From positions 86,503,172 to 86,567,171 of the forward strand of contig CM060180.1 in the NCBI GenBank assembly GCA_030549775.1: a stretch of DNA of 64,000 bases. The letters run 5' to 3'. Below, piece after piece: positions 1 through 12,889 of this stretch. This stretch comes from Tamarix chinensis. Its lineage: Eukaryota; Streptophyta; Magnoliopsida; Caryophyllales; Tamaricaceae. The translations under genes and the position numbers were made by a program. The notes below the pieces were generated by a model that saw only the letters and a program-made list of their open reading frames with translations, ran no database searches and was not told the DNA's origin. Within the stretch, counting starts at the first letter, position 1, and every line of letters begins with the position of its first letter.

Positions 1-1310
1 CAAATACTCTTACTTGACTAATCATCATTATTTAATCATATTAATGTTCCACAATCTCAAAGACGTGTTAGGTACAAATTACTCATTTGCCCTTTACTTA
101 TACAATTGTTAAGTATCCATTCCTTATTTGATAAATTGCCACATTACCCTTAAGGTTGCATAATTACCAAAGTACCCCTTGTCCACTTTAGATTACCAAA
201 TTGTCTCGTACACTTTTTAGATCACCATTCACCCCTCATAATTACTATGCTTATCATATTTCCCTTTTGGTTGGTTATATTACCAAATCGCCCTTCTCCT
301 TTGTTATAATTACTAAATTACCCTTGAGTTGGATAAACTACTACATTACCCTCCTTCATTATCATGATTACAATTTTGCCCCTTTAGTTGGTTAAATAAT
401 TATCACTTTACCCTTTAATCGGCTAAATTACCAAATTGTCCCTTCAGTTGGATAAATTACCAAATTGCCCTTCTCCTTTATCATAATTATCATTTTACCT
501 CTCTCAATTATTTTAATTGCCATTTACCCTTTTCAATTATCATAAATTCCAAATTAACCTTCCTCATAATTAATTTACCCTTCTTCATAATTATAATTAC
601 CAATTTTACCCTTCTCCATATTTAAAATTACCATAATGCCCTTTAATTGGTTAATTTACCAAATTACCCTTCTATAGCATCATACTTATCCAATTGCCCT
701 TCTACAATCATAATATAATTTCTAAATTATCTTTTGTCGTTATCATAATTACCACGTTACCCCTTACTCCCAAGTTTACCATAATATCCTTTTATTTACA
801 TAATTACCATTTTACCCCTTACATCCAATTTTACCATAATATCCTTTTATTTATGAAAATTACCACCATACATATTTCACTTTACAAATTACCACCATCT
901 TTATCTTTCCTTACATAATTACCATTTTGCCCTTCTTTTCCAAATTACCATATTACCCCTTTACTTATAAATTACAACTTCACCATTCACTTATAAAATT
1001 TACCATATTACCCTTTACTTATGAAATTATGATTTTTCCCCTCTACCTCCAAAATTATCATTTTTCCCTTTTACTTGAAAAATTACCATAATGCCCTCCT
1101 TCATCCAAAATTACTATTTTACCCCTACTTCAAAAATTACCATTTTACCCTTCTTTCTCACAACTTACAATTTTATCCTTTACTTATAAATTATCATTTA
1201 ACCCCTTTATTTTTAAATTACCAAAATACCCTTTTACTTATAAAATTACCGAAATACCCTTTTCAATTATAAAATTTCCATTCAACCCCTTTATTCACCA
1301 TTTTTATGAA
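1..1310. repeat. Degenerate ATTACC / GGTAATTT minisatellite
   Basis: Tandem units of about 30-40 bases with the core AATTACCAAATTACCCTT. Spacing and sequence vary, and the array is bounded on the right by ordinary AT-rich DNA near 1310. The reverse complement of the same core forms the arrays at 11635-11825 and 38600-40110, all inside subtype B LTRs. Short open frames across it have no meaning. Confidence 0.8.
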
Positions 1311-1918
1311 TTTACTAACACTACATAAAATAATGATATTAATACTTCGTTTTTATCATCTAAGTCCATCAACTTGTCATTATTCAACATAACACTCATT
1401 AGCAACTACATACATTGATTCACACACCTCATAAGCATAATTACTAAAATACCCTTAAACAATAACATCATTCATGCATTAGCAACATGATACATTATAA
1501 ACAAGCATTTAACATTTCCATCAATAATCAAACTCCTTCCTTAATTAACATACCTACATATGGCACAAAAGTCATCATGCTTTTTCCTTTTTATCAAACA
1601 ATATAAGAAACCATATACATATCATGCTAAGCATACAAAACATGCATAAAATCATACTAAACCCATAATGTGCTAGCATACGTTTTTCCATATATTTAAG
1701 GGAGGATTAACGGTTACCTTAATCCCGCAAAATATCATATCTTACCAAGCATAAGTAGCAACTCAACACCTAAAAATAACATCCATCATTATTATGTTAG
1801 AAATAAGAAGTTAAAAAGGATAAAACTTTATAAAACAAATTTATTTAATAATAATACACTTTAATTAAATATGGATATACCTCAAAACTTAACCAAATGA
1901 GTTTCAAAATAAGGGGGA

Positions 1919-1943
1919 GCTCACGCTGCATGAGCAGCGCGAG
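1919..1943. other. Short hairpin at the edge of the purine tract
   Basis: The arm CTCACGCTGC pairs with GCAGCGCGAG across a 4-base loop, with one mismatch in ten. The other two subtype B copies have a hairpin at the matching place (10981-11012 and 37951-37984) with different arm sequences. Confidence 0.6.
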
Positions 1944-1959
1944 TTTCATGCATAATCAT

Positions 1960-3175
1960 GGGGAGAAAAGGGCTCAAAGAGGGTGAAGGGAGAAAAATAA
2001 GCCATTTTCGGGTTGGGGTCTTTGGGCTAGAAAAGAAGGTGGTTAGGGGAGGTTCTAAGGCAGGTGAACGGTGCAGAAGTGAAGAGGGGGTGTAGGTGGA
2101 GGCTAAGGGTGGTTTCAAGGCGGCATAGGGCGGCGGAGACGGCGACGGCAAGGCGGCGAAGTTGGCTTCCAAGAAGGGTCGAGGGGAAGGGGTTGTGAAG
2201 GAAGGAAAAGGAGAGGAAAAAATGGAGGGGGTGCAAGAGTTGGTTTCGGCCAACTAAGGCATGGCAGTTGTAGAGGGGGTTGCAGGGTGTCGAACGGTGG
2301 GTTGGGTGGCGACAGAGGTGGCCGGACGGCGACGGAAGCGGCGGTTGCAGGTGGCTCGGCGGTAAGGGGGAAAAACTGGGGAGAAAAGAAAAGGGGTCGA
2401 GAAGGGAGGGAGTGTAGGGCTCGAGGGGCGGCGTGGTGGTGCCGGGTGGTAATAGGCGGTGGCAGAAGGCGACACAGGGGCTGGGCGAGGTGGTGTAGGT
2501 GGCGGCGGGCGGCGGTGATAAAAAAACGTGGAGGAGAATGGAGGGAGAAGGAAGGAGAGAAAAGGGAGCTCAGGGAAGGAGAAGGGCTCGAAATGAGGGG
2601 AATGGAGGGCTGGGGAGATGGAGAAAAAGAATAGGGAGAAGAGAGGGGACAGCGGCTGGCCGGCGAGAGGGTGCAGGTGGTAGGTGGTGGTCGGGTGGCA
2701 GGGGAAAAGAGGGGAGAAGAAGGAAAGAAATAGGGCGCGCGGCTAGGGATGCGGGGGTTGGTTGGGTTCGAATGAGGAAAGAAAATGATGGGGAAGAGAG
2801 GGGGAGTAGCAGGGAGTTAGGTGGTGGCAGCTGTAGGGTGGCGGTCGGCGTGCTCGACCATGGCAGAAGCTGGTCGGGCGTGGGGAGAAGGGGAGGAGAA
2901 GAAGAAAGGGATGGCGGGCGGCTGGACCGGCGCAGGAAAGGAGAGAGCCGGCCGGTCCAGGGAGAAAAAAATAAAGGGGCGTTTGGGCTGGAGGTCGGGC
3001 GTGCGCGAAGGAGAAAGGGGACGGGAGAGACGGGCCGAAGGCCCAATACGTAGGGAGAAGGGAGAGCAGGCCGGGCGGGCGGCCCAAGGGGGAGAAAAAG
3101 GAGAAGAGAAGAAAGAAGGAAAGGAGAAAAGGAGAAAAGGAGAAGGAAAGGAAAAAGGAAAAATGGGAAAATAGG
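1960..3175. repeat. Purine-rich, GC-rich tract of the LTR
   Basis: About 1.2 kb in which the plus strand is mostly G and A, with many GGAGAAG and GGTGG runs and frequent CpG, in sharp contrast to AT-rich neighbours. It is the inverse of the CT-rich tracts at 9745-10965 and 36700-37945. Open frames of 110-184 codons on both strands are simple-sequence artefacts (Arg/Gly/Lys-rich one way, Ser/Pro/Leu-rich the other) without any domain. Confidence 0.75.
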
Positions 3176-3485
3176 GGAAATAAATTAAATCAATTTCTAA
3201 AATCATAAAAACGTAATATTCTTGATAAATTATTTAATTTAATAATTTAATTCATTATAATCTAAAATATTAATTTAAAAAGGATAAAGTGGGTAAAAAT
3301 TAGTTTGGAAAATTATTTAAATAAAACAATATGATAAATAGCAAAATATTTATTTTTAATTTATTAAATACTCTTATCCAAATTTACATACTCCAAAATC
3401 CATAAAATAATTAAAATAAATAATCTTAATGCAATTTTATTCCAAATAAAAGTAATCTATTAAAATATAGGTTTTCGAAATTACA

Positions 3486-4271
3486 ATAAATTACTGGAGG
3501 GTAAGGGATTACAAAGATCATATACATGATAACTTATGCAAAGTTAGGCAAGGGTAAAGGTAGGGAGAGTAGAAATAGGGGTGCTATTTATGTTTAAAAT
3601 GTAAACACTACAAGGAAACCAAGGTTAACAAGTTAGGGTACTATTCCCTTACAAGAGGCAATTGATGAGGTAAGAGCTTTACAAAAACCACAAAGAAGAA
3701 GGAAATGGAGATAAAATTAGATAGGGAAATGACACATATTAGCAAAAGTACAAAAAAAGAGCCTCAAACTAGAAACCTAAATCCAAAGTGCATCTAAGCT
3801 AATTTCAAAACTAGGTATATGACACGTCCATAAGCAATGAAAAAGTAAAAATACTAAAAAAATAAATAAATAGTTAAAGAAACTTGGTTTGATGTGTCAT
3901 GATCAAAATGGAAGTAGTTGGTAGCCTTGTGCTTTTTAATGAAATCATACTTGTTGAGTGGTGACTAGTATGGCTACTCTTTGTGACTGACTCTTAATCT
4001 CATGATCAAGCAGTTAGTATAATATGTGCATCCATATTGGATACTTCTAGAAGCAAACATATTGTTGCAATATATTCATGACATTGAAGGATATAATCCT
4101 CTCTAAGCTACTGTTTCTTCAAATGACTAACTTAAATGTCATCATTAGTACTTCTCTTCCTAAAGATCACAATGACTCTTCCATGATTGTTGGCTATCTT
4201 TTTTGGGACTATAACTCTCCATCTCAGTTAGCCAATTATAGCTAGGTAGAGCGGTACATCCTCAAATACAT
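3486..4271. other. Unresolved interval between giant LTRs
   Basis: About 0.8 kb of moderately AT-rich, non-repetitive DNA. It was probably continuous with 11929-12274 before the copies at 4272-9421 and 9433-11928 inserted, because those copies bring their own target duplications. I see no recognisable domain in six frames. It could be the internal region of the element whose LTR is at 12275-16733, since a primer-binding-like site lies at 12264-12274. Confidence 0.4.
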
Positions 4272-4989
4272 TGTAACACCCCAAAATTCACTATTGTTTT
4301 TAAAAAATAACATAAACACTTAAATTAAAACCCATGAATTATAGGGATGTTACTGCCACCCTTAGTACCAGACTAGTTCACTCCTACCGTTCTAGTACCA
4401 AGTGCTAAGGCTAATAAAAGATTATCATCAACTCATATTAATACTTAAACCAAAAGTTCATAACATAAAAATTAGAGTACACATAAAAGTTTACATAATC
4501 CGGAGTGTAAAACCAAAGTTCATGGAAAGAAAATAATGTCTACAGACTTGAAAGTTTGAATCTGGAAAATTCAATACATAGGAGAAATGATATAAAGGAA
4601 TATTAATATCATAAGTAGAGAAAACCGGCCACACCACTCCTATAATCCATCTAGCATATGATCATCACTCAGCCTCGTCTAATGCCTCATGGAAATCAAT
4701 GGCATCAAAATAGGCATTGCCCACCTGCACAAAGTCGAAAGGGCCTTCTACTCGTGGGAATGAACAACACTCATAAAAGGGGTGGTAAGTATGCTACGTA
4801 TTGAGTAAGGTAATAGTGTACTAAGGCCAACACATATAAGCATATAATCCCAATAAAATAATAAAACAATATACAATCATTCAGATAAATGATAAATAAA
4901 CAAAGGCCATTTATAGTCTGGATTAATTAATTAATTAATCTCTTATCAATACTCATTTCACACTATGCTCTTTATCAAATCCATGTGAG

Positions 4990-5450
4990 TACAGAAAACC
5001 CACTATTATAGCTGGTGGACCACATATATATAGGGCACAAAGCTCCTGACCACTATTATTGCTAGTGGACCAGAAATATACAAGGCATAAAGCTCCTAAC
5101 TACTATTACTGCCGGTGGACCGGAAACATACAGGACATAAAGCTCCTAAACACTATTATTGCCGGTGGATCGGAAACATACAGAACACAAAGCTCCTAAC
5201 CACTATTATTCGTCGGTGAACCGGTCTGGCCCCGACTCTCATGATGTTTCACTATAAGTACTTAGTATCTTTCCCATCTCTTAGCACAATTATGTTTGGT
5301 TTGTTGAGCATGGAATCCCCTACTATTATAGCCGATGGACCAGAAATGCACAAGCATAATGCCTAAACACTATTATTCACCAGTGGATTGGTCACACATA
5401 GGGCAATACTCCTTAACCACTATTATTCACCAGTGGACCAGTCTGGGCTT
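4990..5450. repeat. CACTATTATT-GGTGGACC box repeats
   Basis: Seven or so units in which CACTATTATT, a short spacer and GGTGGACC or GGTGGATC are followed by a spacer such as AAAGCTCCTAAC. Matching units occur at 32660-32990 and, inverted, at 40829-41265. More diverged forms are at 12890-13390 and 28150-28560. Confidence 0.75.
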
Positions 5451-6077
5451 GGCTCAATAATCTTGCATTTTACATGATTAAAGTCTTATAGCATCTTATT
5501 TAGAAGTTTCACCCTAGACAGGCCTTACTAACTCCATCTGCGCTTATCCTCCAAAGGCCCCGTCCCACATCATGAGACACAAACACCTCCTAACTCATCC
5601 CTACCTCCTTTCCACTATACTCTGACTCACAATAGAAGTCCAACCTCAATATATGTCGGTCAAGGCCCACTATTATACACCTCTAAGTCTACTCATTACC
5701 TTACTCTAGGGTTTCCCCAGAAACCCTAGTTTATGCCTAAGTGGCCCATCCTACTCCACCTCAGACAACCCAAATCATTTTAACACTCCACACATCACAA
5801 CCCATAGATTCCACCCTCATCATCACACATTAATCATCAAGTACACATGCTACAACGAAAAACCTAAGTAGCCACACCAAACCCGAGTTGTCCACACCAA
5901 ACCTTAGCTCGGTCTCCTATGTACCCTTACATTATTCTATATACTATTTTTCACCTAAAATGTTCAAACCCCCAAACAACACTTCCATTACCTTCCTCAC
6001 ACCCCAAATTAACTTCCTCTACGTAAGTTTCACTCCCATGTAGACTTTACGCATCCCATGCAACCTTTCTAACTTTT

Positions 6078-6420
6078 CATGCAAAACCCTAAAATTCCCA
6101 CGTGAAATCCTAGATTCACCCATGCGAACCCTAGATTCATCCATACAAAACCCTAGATTCCTCCATACAAAACCCTAGATTCCTCCATGCAAAACCCTAG
6201 ATTCCTCCATGCATACCCTAGATTCCTTCACACAAACCCTATATTCCTCCATACAAAACCTTAGATCTATCCATACAAAATCCTAGATTACATTCTCCGG
6301 TACAACACCATATATTAGATTCTCCCATACAAACCATAGATTAGATTCTCCTATGCAAAACCATATATTAGATTCTCTCATACAACACCAATAGATTCTC
6401 CCATGCAAAACCATAGCTTA
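6078..6420. repeat. Telobox-bearing tandem array
   Basis: Imperfect units of about 25 bases built on CCATGCAAAACCCTAGATTC. The plant telobox octamer AAACCCTA is exact in at least five units and decayed in the others (6300-6420 have ACCATAGATTAG instead). Scattered AAACCCTA motifs recur at the matching position of copy 2 (33250-33780). This is not telomeric DNA: the units do not form the TTTAGGG heptamer array. Confidence 0.7.
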
Positions 6421-7149
6421 TATTCTCTCATTCTTTTATTTTATTTAAAATCCCCATTTTATTCCTCCACTCATGGATCATTAAATTATTTAAGTCAACT
6501 CACATCCCTTGGTCAACTTATTCCCCTTTCGTCAACCTACTCCCCTTGGTCAACCTCTTTCCCTTTTGGTCAACTTACTCCCCTTGGTCAACTTCTTTCC
6601 CCATTCTCCTTTTTCATCCTTTCCCCCACACAATATCACATTAAACATCCTCACATGCATGTCTAAAGGGTCACACCACCTTACATCACATTCCACAACT
6701 TTTCACCTCATATACATATCAATATATACAATAAGAAGGTACACAATCATACCTTAACTCCAAGTTGCTCCATACATAGAATAGTCGACATAAAATAGTC
6801 AACTAATAGCACATGATACACAACATGACATTATACAAGGCATCCAAGCATATAAGGCACATAGACACTTATAAGGCCTTAATTATACCCTTACCTAAAA
6901 CAACATCAGTCTTGGAGAATGCTCCTACGACTCATTAGGGCTTTGACTAGTCTCACCTATTTGAGGAAAAAGATAAAGATTAGATTCCCTCCTACTAAAA
7001 TACTATTATTAACTAATTTATTCTAAGACTACGTTTTTGATAAAATAATAACATATTAATAATAAAGACATTAACTAATTACTAATTTTGCTAAAGATAT
7101 AAGAAATAATAGTAATATTGTAAAAGTTGATAATATAAGGTTTGAAGAC

Positions 7150-7950
<801 letters not shown>

Positions 7951-7989
7951 TAATCAAAATAAAGGAAATAAAAAAATAAATCTTATATA

Positions 7990-9215
7990 AATAGTGAAAA
8001 AGGATTGAGAGGGTTTAGGTTTCCACCTTGGGCTGGTGGTGACAGGCGGCATTGACAGTGGTGCACGATGGTAGTGGAGGTGTCCAAAAATAGAGAATAA
8101 GAGGAGAAAAGTTGAGGGCTGGGAAAAGGAGAGGGAGAATGAAGGTGGAAATAAAGGTGTTTGAGAATACCTAGATGGAGAGGAGTCGAATGAAGGTAGA
8201 GGCGCAACCAATGGTGGCAATGCACGATGGCGGTAGTGGTGGCCGAAAGTGGAAGAAGAAGAGAAAGATAGGAGGAGATGGAGGAATATGAAAAGAAAGG
8301 TAGAGGGTGGTCTACAAAACAGATGGGGAGGTGTAGGGGGCGGTGGTTATGGGAGGAGAGATGGCTAATGGTGGTGCGAAGGTGGAAGAGGATGAAGAAA
8401 GGACTCATTGGGAAGCAGACTTTGCATAGCCGGGGTGGCTCATGCAGGGAAAATCGAGGGAGGAGGAAGGTTTAGTTGGGTAGAGGGTGGTGTAGGGAGT
8501 GCTTAGGTGGGTGGAGTGGGCGTCAGTGTTGGCCGAAGGCAACTGAAACAACGTCTGAAGTGGTAGCAGTGCATAAAGGGGTTTTCTGGGCAAGAAATCA
8601 AAAGCTCGATATAGGGCTGAGTATGGGGGTATTTACTGAGTAAAAGGGAGGGATAAGGTTAAAGGAGAGTGAAAAAAAATTAGGGCTGGTCGATTAGGGC
8701 TCAGTGGCAGCAACAAAGGTCAGAAAAATTCAAATTGGGCAGGGGGTGGCCACATAGGAAAGAGGAGGTTGTGCACAAAAAAGAAGGGAGTTAGGGTGCT
8801 CAAGATAGCTAGCGAGTAGGGGGAAGAGAAAGAAGAGTAATGGCCGGTCAAAGGAGTGTGGCTAGTGGCAAAAAACCAAGGGTGTTAGATGTTGCAGGTG
8901 ACGGGAAAGAAGGAGGAAGAAGAAGATGGTGTGAACCGGCGATCCAAAAAGAAAAGAGAAAAAAGGAAAGGAAGAATCAGCCGAGTGACGACAATTAAAA
9001 GGAGGGAACAAAACGCATCATTTTAGGGGAAAAAAAAAAGAAAGGTTGACGTGTCATCCTAAGCCACCGAAGGAAGAAGAAAAGGAGCATTTGGGGTGTT
9101 GGGTTGGCCCAAGTCAAGGGTTAAGAAGGAAGAAAAAGAAAAAAGAATAAGAAAGAAAAAAAGGAAGAAAAGAAAAGAAAAAGGAAAACAGAAAAAAGAA
9201 AATAGGTGGGTTAGG
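7990..9215. repeat. Purine-rich tract of subtype A copy 1
   Basis: G/A-rich on the plus strand. It shares the landmark TTTGCATAGCCGGGGTGGCT near 8423 with copy 2 (near 35730), and ends in AAAGAAAAAGGAAA-like sequence before the AT tail. Confidence 0.7.
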
Positions 9216-9744
9216 CTCAATTAAATTTATTTGAATATTTAGGATATTTAAAAATAATAATAATATTTAAATAAAATAATATTTAAATCCCTTTTTTGGC
9301 TAAATTAGGATTTTTGAAAGATTTTTCATAAATTTCATTTTAATTAGCAAAATACCCAAATTTTTCCATAATAAATCCATAATTAGGTATAATTCTTAAA
9401 ATTAGGTTTTGGGGCATTTCATATATATCCATTGTAATCCCTTAAAATTTTAAAAACCTAGAATTTAATAAATAGATTTTATTTAGTATAAATTATCTTT
9501 TAAAATTTTATAGTTTAATTATTTTATGGATTTTTGAGTATATAAATTTAGATGGGAATATTTGATAAATTAAAATAAATATTTTGTTATTTTATCATAC
9601 TCTTTTTATTTAAATATTTTTATCAAATCAATATTTTACTAAAATCATCATTTTTAAGCCCATATATTTAATTATATTAAATAAATTGATTATCAAAAAT
9701 ATTACATCCTATTATTTTATAAATTAAATTATTTTAAATTCTCC

Positions 9745-10965
9745 CATTTTCCTTTTCCTTTCCTTCTCCTTTTTTTCCTTTCTTTTTTTTTCCTTTTTTC
9801 CTCCTTCGGGCCACTCGCACCAAGCTTGCTCCCTCCTCCCGCTACGCCTGGGCCTCCGACCCACTCTCTTCCCTCCTCTCCTTTCCTCTAGCGCAGTAGC
9901 CCAACTTCCCCCCTCTTTTCTTTCTTTCCTTTCCCCCTGGACCGGACCAGCCCATTCCTTTCTCCCTCACCCCCTACGCCAGCTTGCTCCCCTTTCCTTT
10001 CTTCCTCCTTCTTCTGCCTCAACCCAGCACCCCGACCTGTCTCCGTTGCCTAGGACTGCCACCCCGAACGCCACGCCCAGCCACCATAGCCTGCAACCAT
10101 TGCCACCACTTGCCTCTCTCTCTCTCTCTCTTTCTCTCTCTCTATATCTCTCTCTCTCTCTCCCCTGCCCTTTTTTTCACCATTTTAGAACCGACCAGCA
10201 ATGCACCCCATCCCGCATGGCCACACTTTCCCTTCTTCTCCTCCCTCTCCCTGCCACCCTACCACCTGCCTTCCACCATAAACACTGCCACCAACTGGCC
10301 ACATATCCCCCTATCCTCTCTCTTCTTTTTCTTCTCCTCTTCAGTCCTTTTCCTGCCCCATTTTTTGAGCCCCATACCTTCCCCAACCTCCCTCTTATTC
10401 TTTTCTTCTCCTTCCTTTTTCCTCCCCATTTTGGCTATGTCACCGCCCTCCATCACTTCAATAGCTGTACCAACCCCCTGCACCACTCCCTTCCACCCTC
10501 TTAGCGTTGCACCACCACAATACCCCCTCGAGCCCCTACAGTCCCTTCTTCCTTTGCTATTCTTTTTTCCCTTCTTTCTCCCCCTTATCAGCAGCCCCCT
10601 GCAACCCCACCGTTTGGCTGCCTCTACTGCCACCCAAACCACCAGTCAACTACTTACAACCTCCTCTACCACCCCCATACCTCTCTTGTTTAAAAAATCC
10701 CCCTCACCCCTCCATTTTCCCCTCTCTTTTCCTTCCATCTCAACTTGGTCCACTCCTGCAGTCCACTTCACGACCTCGCCACCACCGCCTCTGCTGCCCT
10801 TGGCCACCAACAACCTACCCCCGACCACCACCCACACCCCCTCTTCACTCCTACACCCTTCCCTTGCCCTAAATCCTCCCCCACCTACCCTCTTTCCTAG
10901 CCCCAAAATCCTAACCCAGAAACACCCCTTCCATCCTCTTCTTCATGCAACCTTTGACCGTTCCA
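9745..10965. repeat. CT-rich tract of subtype B copy 2
   Basis: Strongly pyrimidine-rich plus strand, including a (CT)n run at 10110-10160. It gives a 352-codon open frame (9984-11042) of Ser, Pro, Leu and Thr that has no domain and no counterpart kept open in the other copies, so I do not call it a gene. Confidence 0.8.
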
Positions 10966-10980
10966 CCCTTATTTGTGAAT

Positions 10981-11012
10981 GCAGCTCATACTACAGAAGC
11001 AGTATGAGTTGC
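10981..11012. other. 12-bp-stem hairpin after the CT tract
   Basis: GCAGCTCATACT pairs with AGTATGAGTTGC over an 8-base loop; the one imperfect position is a G-T wobble. Same place as hairpins at 1919-1943 and 37951-37984. Confidence 0.65.
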
Positions 11013-11634
11013 TACATTTCTTGGCCCATTTTTGTTCATTAAGTAAATTTTATAATGTCTTATGCTTTGATTTTATTATTTCTAATATAATAAATATTGA
11101 TATTATTTTTCGGTATTGGTTTAGCAAATTAAAGCTTGATCCTTTAACCAAAATACCGGTAAGGTTCAATTTTGTGGGAATTAAGGTAATCGTTAAACCC
11201 AAACTAAACGCATGGATAAACATATGTTAGCACATTAGGATTTGTAATATGTTATTATGCTTGATATTTGTGGTTTAATATAATATATATATATATATAT
11301 AGCTTTTATTGATTGATGAAAAGGAAAGTATGCTAGTTTATATGCCATGTGTGGAAATGATGCTTAAGGGAAGATTTTAATTATTAATGAAAGTGTTAAG
11401 TACCTATCCATATCGTATTATGTTATTGTGTCCATTTATGTGTGAATAATATTATTGTGAGCCCTAGGGGCATTTTAGTAATATTTATTTTGGAAGAATG
11501 TGGTCTAATATGGGTGGTTGCTAATAAGTATTATATTAAAATATAATAGTTGGTGGAGTTGGATATTGTTAATGGAGTAATAATATTATTAACCCATGTG
11601 GTAATGTTAATTTAATAAAAGTGGTATAATAAAG

Positions 11635-11825
11635 GGGGTAAAGTGGTAATTTTATAAGTAAATGGCAACATCGTAATTTTATAAGTAAAGGGTAAAGTGG
11701 TAATCTTGGGAGTAAAGGGAATAAGAATGGTAATTTTGGAAGTAAGGGGTAAAATGGTAATTTTAGAAGAGAAGAGAAAATGGTAATTTTGTAAGAAAGG
11801 GGTAGAATGGTAATTTTAGTACTAA
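11635..11825. repeat. GGTAATTT minisatellite, short array
   Basis: About six units of roughly 34 bases with the core GGTAATTTTGTAAGTAAGGG. Same family as 1-1310 (inverted) and 38600-40110. Confidence 0.8.
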
Positions 11826-11832
11826 GTGTGGC

Positions 11833-11928
11833 GGTAATATCCCCAGAATTTACAGTCTTGTACTTTGTTTCCGCTAACACTTTTAAATAAAATAAAAATT
11901 TTTAGTAGTGAATTTTAGGGGTATTACA
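11833..11928. other. Terminal stem-loop of the LTR
   Basis: GGTAATATCCCCAGAATTTA (from 11833) is an imperfect reverse complement of the last 20 bases, TGAATTTTAGGGGTATTACA (11909-11928). Equivalent pairs occur at 31937-32033 and 41815-41910. Confidence 0.6.
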
Positions 11929-12274
11929 CCCATAGACTCCAAAAGGCTCTTCTTAGAGATGTAAAGGTTCTAAATCCTAAGTGGTTACCAATTTAGTAGA
12001 TGAATTGGTTTCCTACAATTCCTGATTTGATTAATATGTGCAATGTGTCTTCTTGAGCTATAACACCAAAATAATGTTAGGAAAACCCCTAGCTTATTAA
12101 CCACATATGATAAAATCAAACATACTAAGATCACTCAAGCTACTCGTTTTTATTCCTTGCAAGGTTAGTTTAGATTTAAAAATATAACTAGAGATTTTAA
12201 AACATTATAGGAACTTAAAAATTGATTCTCTAGCCAAAACATGATTCTTAACATCCAAAATCTTTGATACTATC
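11929..12274. other. Unresolved interval with a primer-binding-like site
   Basis: AT-rich DNA without a recognised domain, probably once joined to 3486-4271. Read on the minus strand, the C-type LTR ends GGGGTGTTATA and is followed at once by GATAGTATCAAAGA (12261-12274), which resembles the initiator-Met tRNA primer site TGGTATCAGAG with two or three differences. If real, an internal region would run leftward from here. Confidence 0.4.
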
Positions 12275-12889
12275 TATAACACCCCAAAATTTAGGAACCC
12301 AAAAAATTATATTGTTAGAATTAATAGCAAAAACCAAAACAAAAAAATGTAAGGGTGTCACATTGCGTCCAACATAGACACTCCCTATGCTTAGTTTTTG
12401 TTAGGTGCAAGACAAAAATAACCGTATACCTAGGAATCAAGTGTAGGAAGCACTTGATTGCACCATAATACATGATAAAAAAAAATAGAGAGAAGGGAAT
12501 AAATAATGAAAATGGAGGACTACTAGTCCAAAGGGAGATAAAGGTATCCAAATAACCACATCCTATATCAATTTTATTAGCTCTCACCCAAGGTAATCAT
12601 ATAAAGCTAAAATCATCAGCCACTTGCAGATTAGGATAAATATTCTCAGAGGAATGAGTAAAACCCATGAAAAAGGATGGTCAGTATACCACGTACTAAG
12701 TAAATTAACAATACTATCAAGTAAGGGATATAAATAATTTCATAAGTTCACATCAAAAAATAAGCATATATGCATGATACATAAACAGGTAAAAACTGAT
12801 ACATATCTCAATATTAGATAAACATAAGCCATTCTTTTATTTACATTAAGTACAGGAATCTCATTATTTACATTAGTGGGATAGTTTGA

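Larger units (their letters stand above)
1..3485 (-). mobile_element. Giant LTR, subtype B copy 1 (cut by window edge)
   Basis: Non-coding LTR lying on the minus strand, missing its sense 3' part because the window starts inside it. Read in plus order it holds a degenerate ATTACC minisatellite (1-1310), an AT-rich part with the conserved block GGTTACCTTAATCCC near 1714, a hairpin (1919-1943), a purine- and GC-rich tract (1960-3175) and an AT-rich tail that ends TTTTCGAAATTACA at 3485. The same order, inverted, is seen in the plus-strand copies 9433-11928 and 36385-41910, which fixes the orientation. No coding region flanks it, so it is either a solo LTR or one LTR of an element outside the window. 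The exact right end is inferred from alignment to the other copies by eye. Confidence 0.6.
9433..11928 (+). mobile_element. Giant solo LTR, subtype B copy 2 (shortened)
   Basis: Starts TGTAATCCC at 9433 and ends GGGGTATTACA at 11928. Flanks are TCCAT (9428-9432) and CCCAT (11929-11933), a 5-bp target duplication with one difference. It lies only 11 bases beyond the end of the subtype A copy and faces the other way. Contents: AT block, CT-rich tract (9745-10965), hairpin (10981-11012), conserved block GGGAATTAAGGTAATCG near 11177, a short TA run (11281-11301), a reduced GGTAATTT array (11635-11825) and the terminal stem-loop. At 2.5 kb it is less than half the length of 36385-41910 and lacks the long minisatellite and box repeats. 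No coding sequence. Confidence 0.75.

Noticed and set aside
2254..3206. Several overlapping 110-184-codon frames on both strands
   Set aside because: Compositional frames of the purine-rich tract, open on both strands at once, with no motif.
4990..5450. CRISPR-like regular repeats
   Set aside because: Units are imperfect, spacers are related to each other, and the context is a plant LTR with no cas genes.
6078..6290. Interstitial telomeric repeat
   Set aside because: AAACCCTA occurs once per 25-base unit rather than as a TTTAGGG heptamer array.
9984..11042. 352-codon open frame on the plus strand
   Set aside because: Low-complexity Ser/Pro/Leu/Thr from the CT-rich LTR tract. No domain, and the frame is not kept open in the homologous copies.
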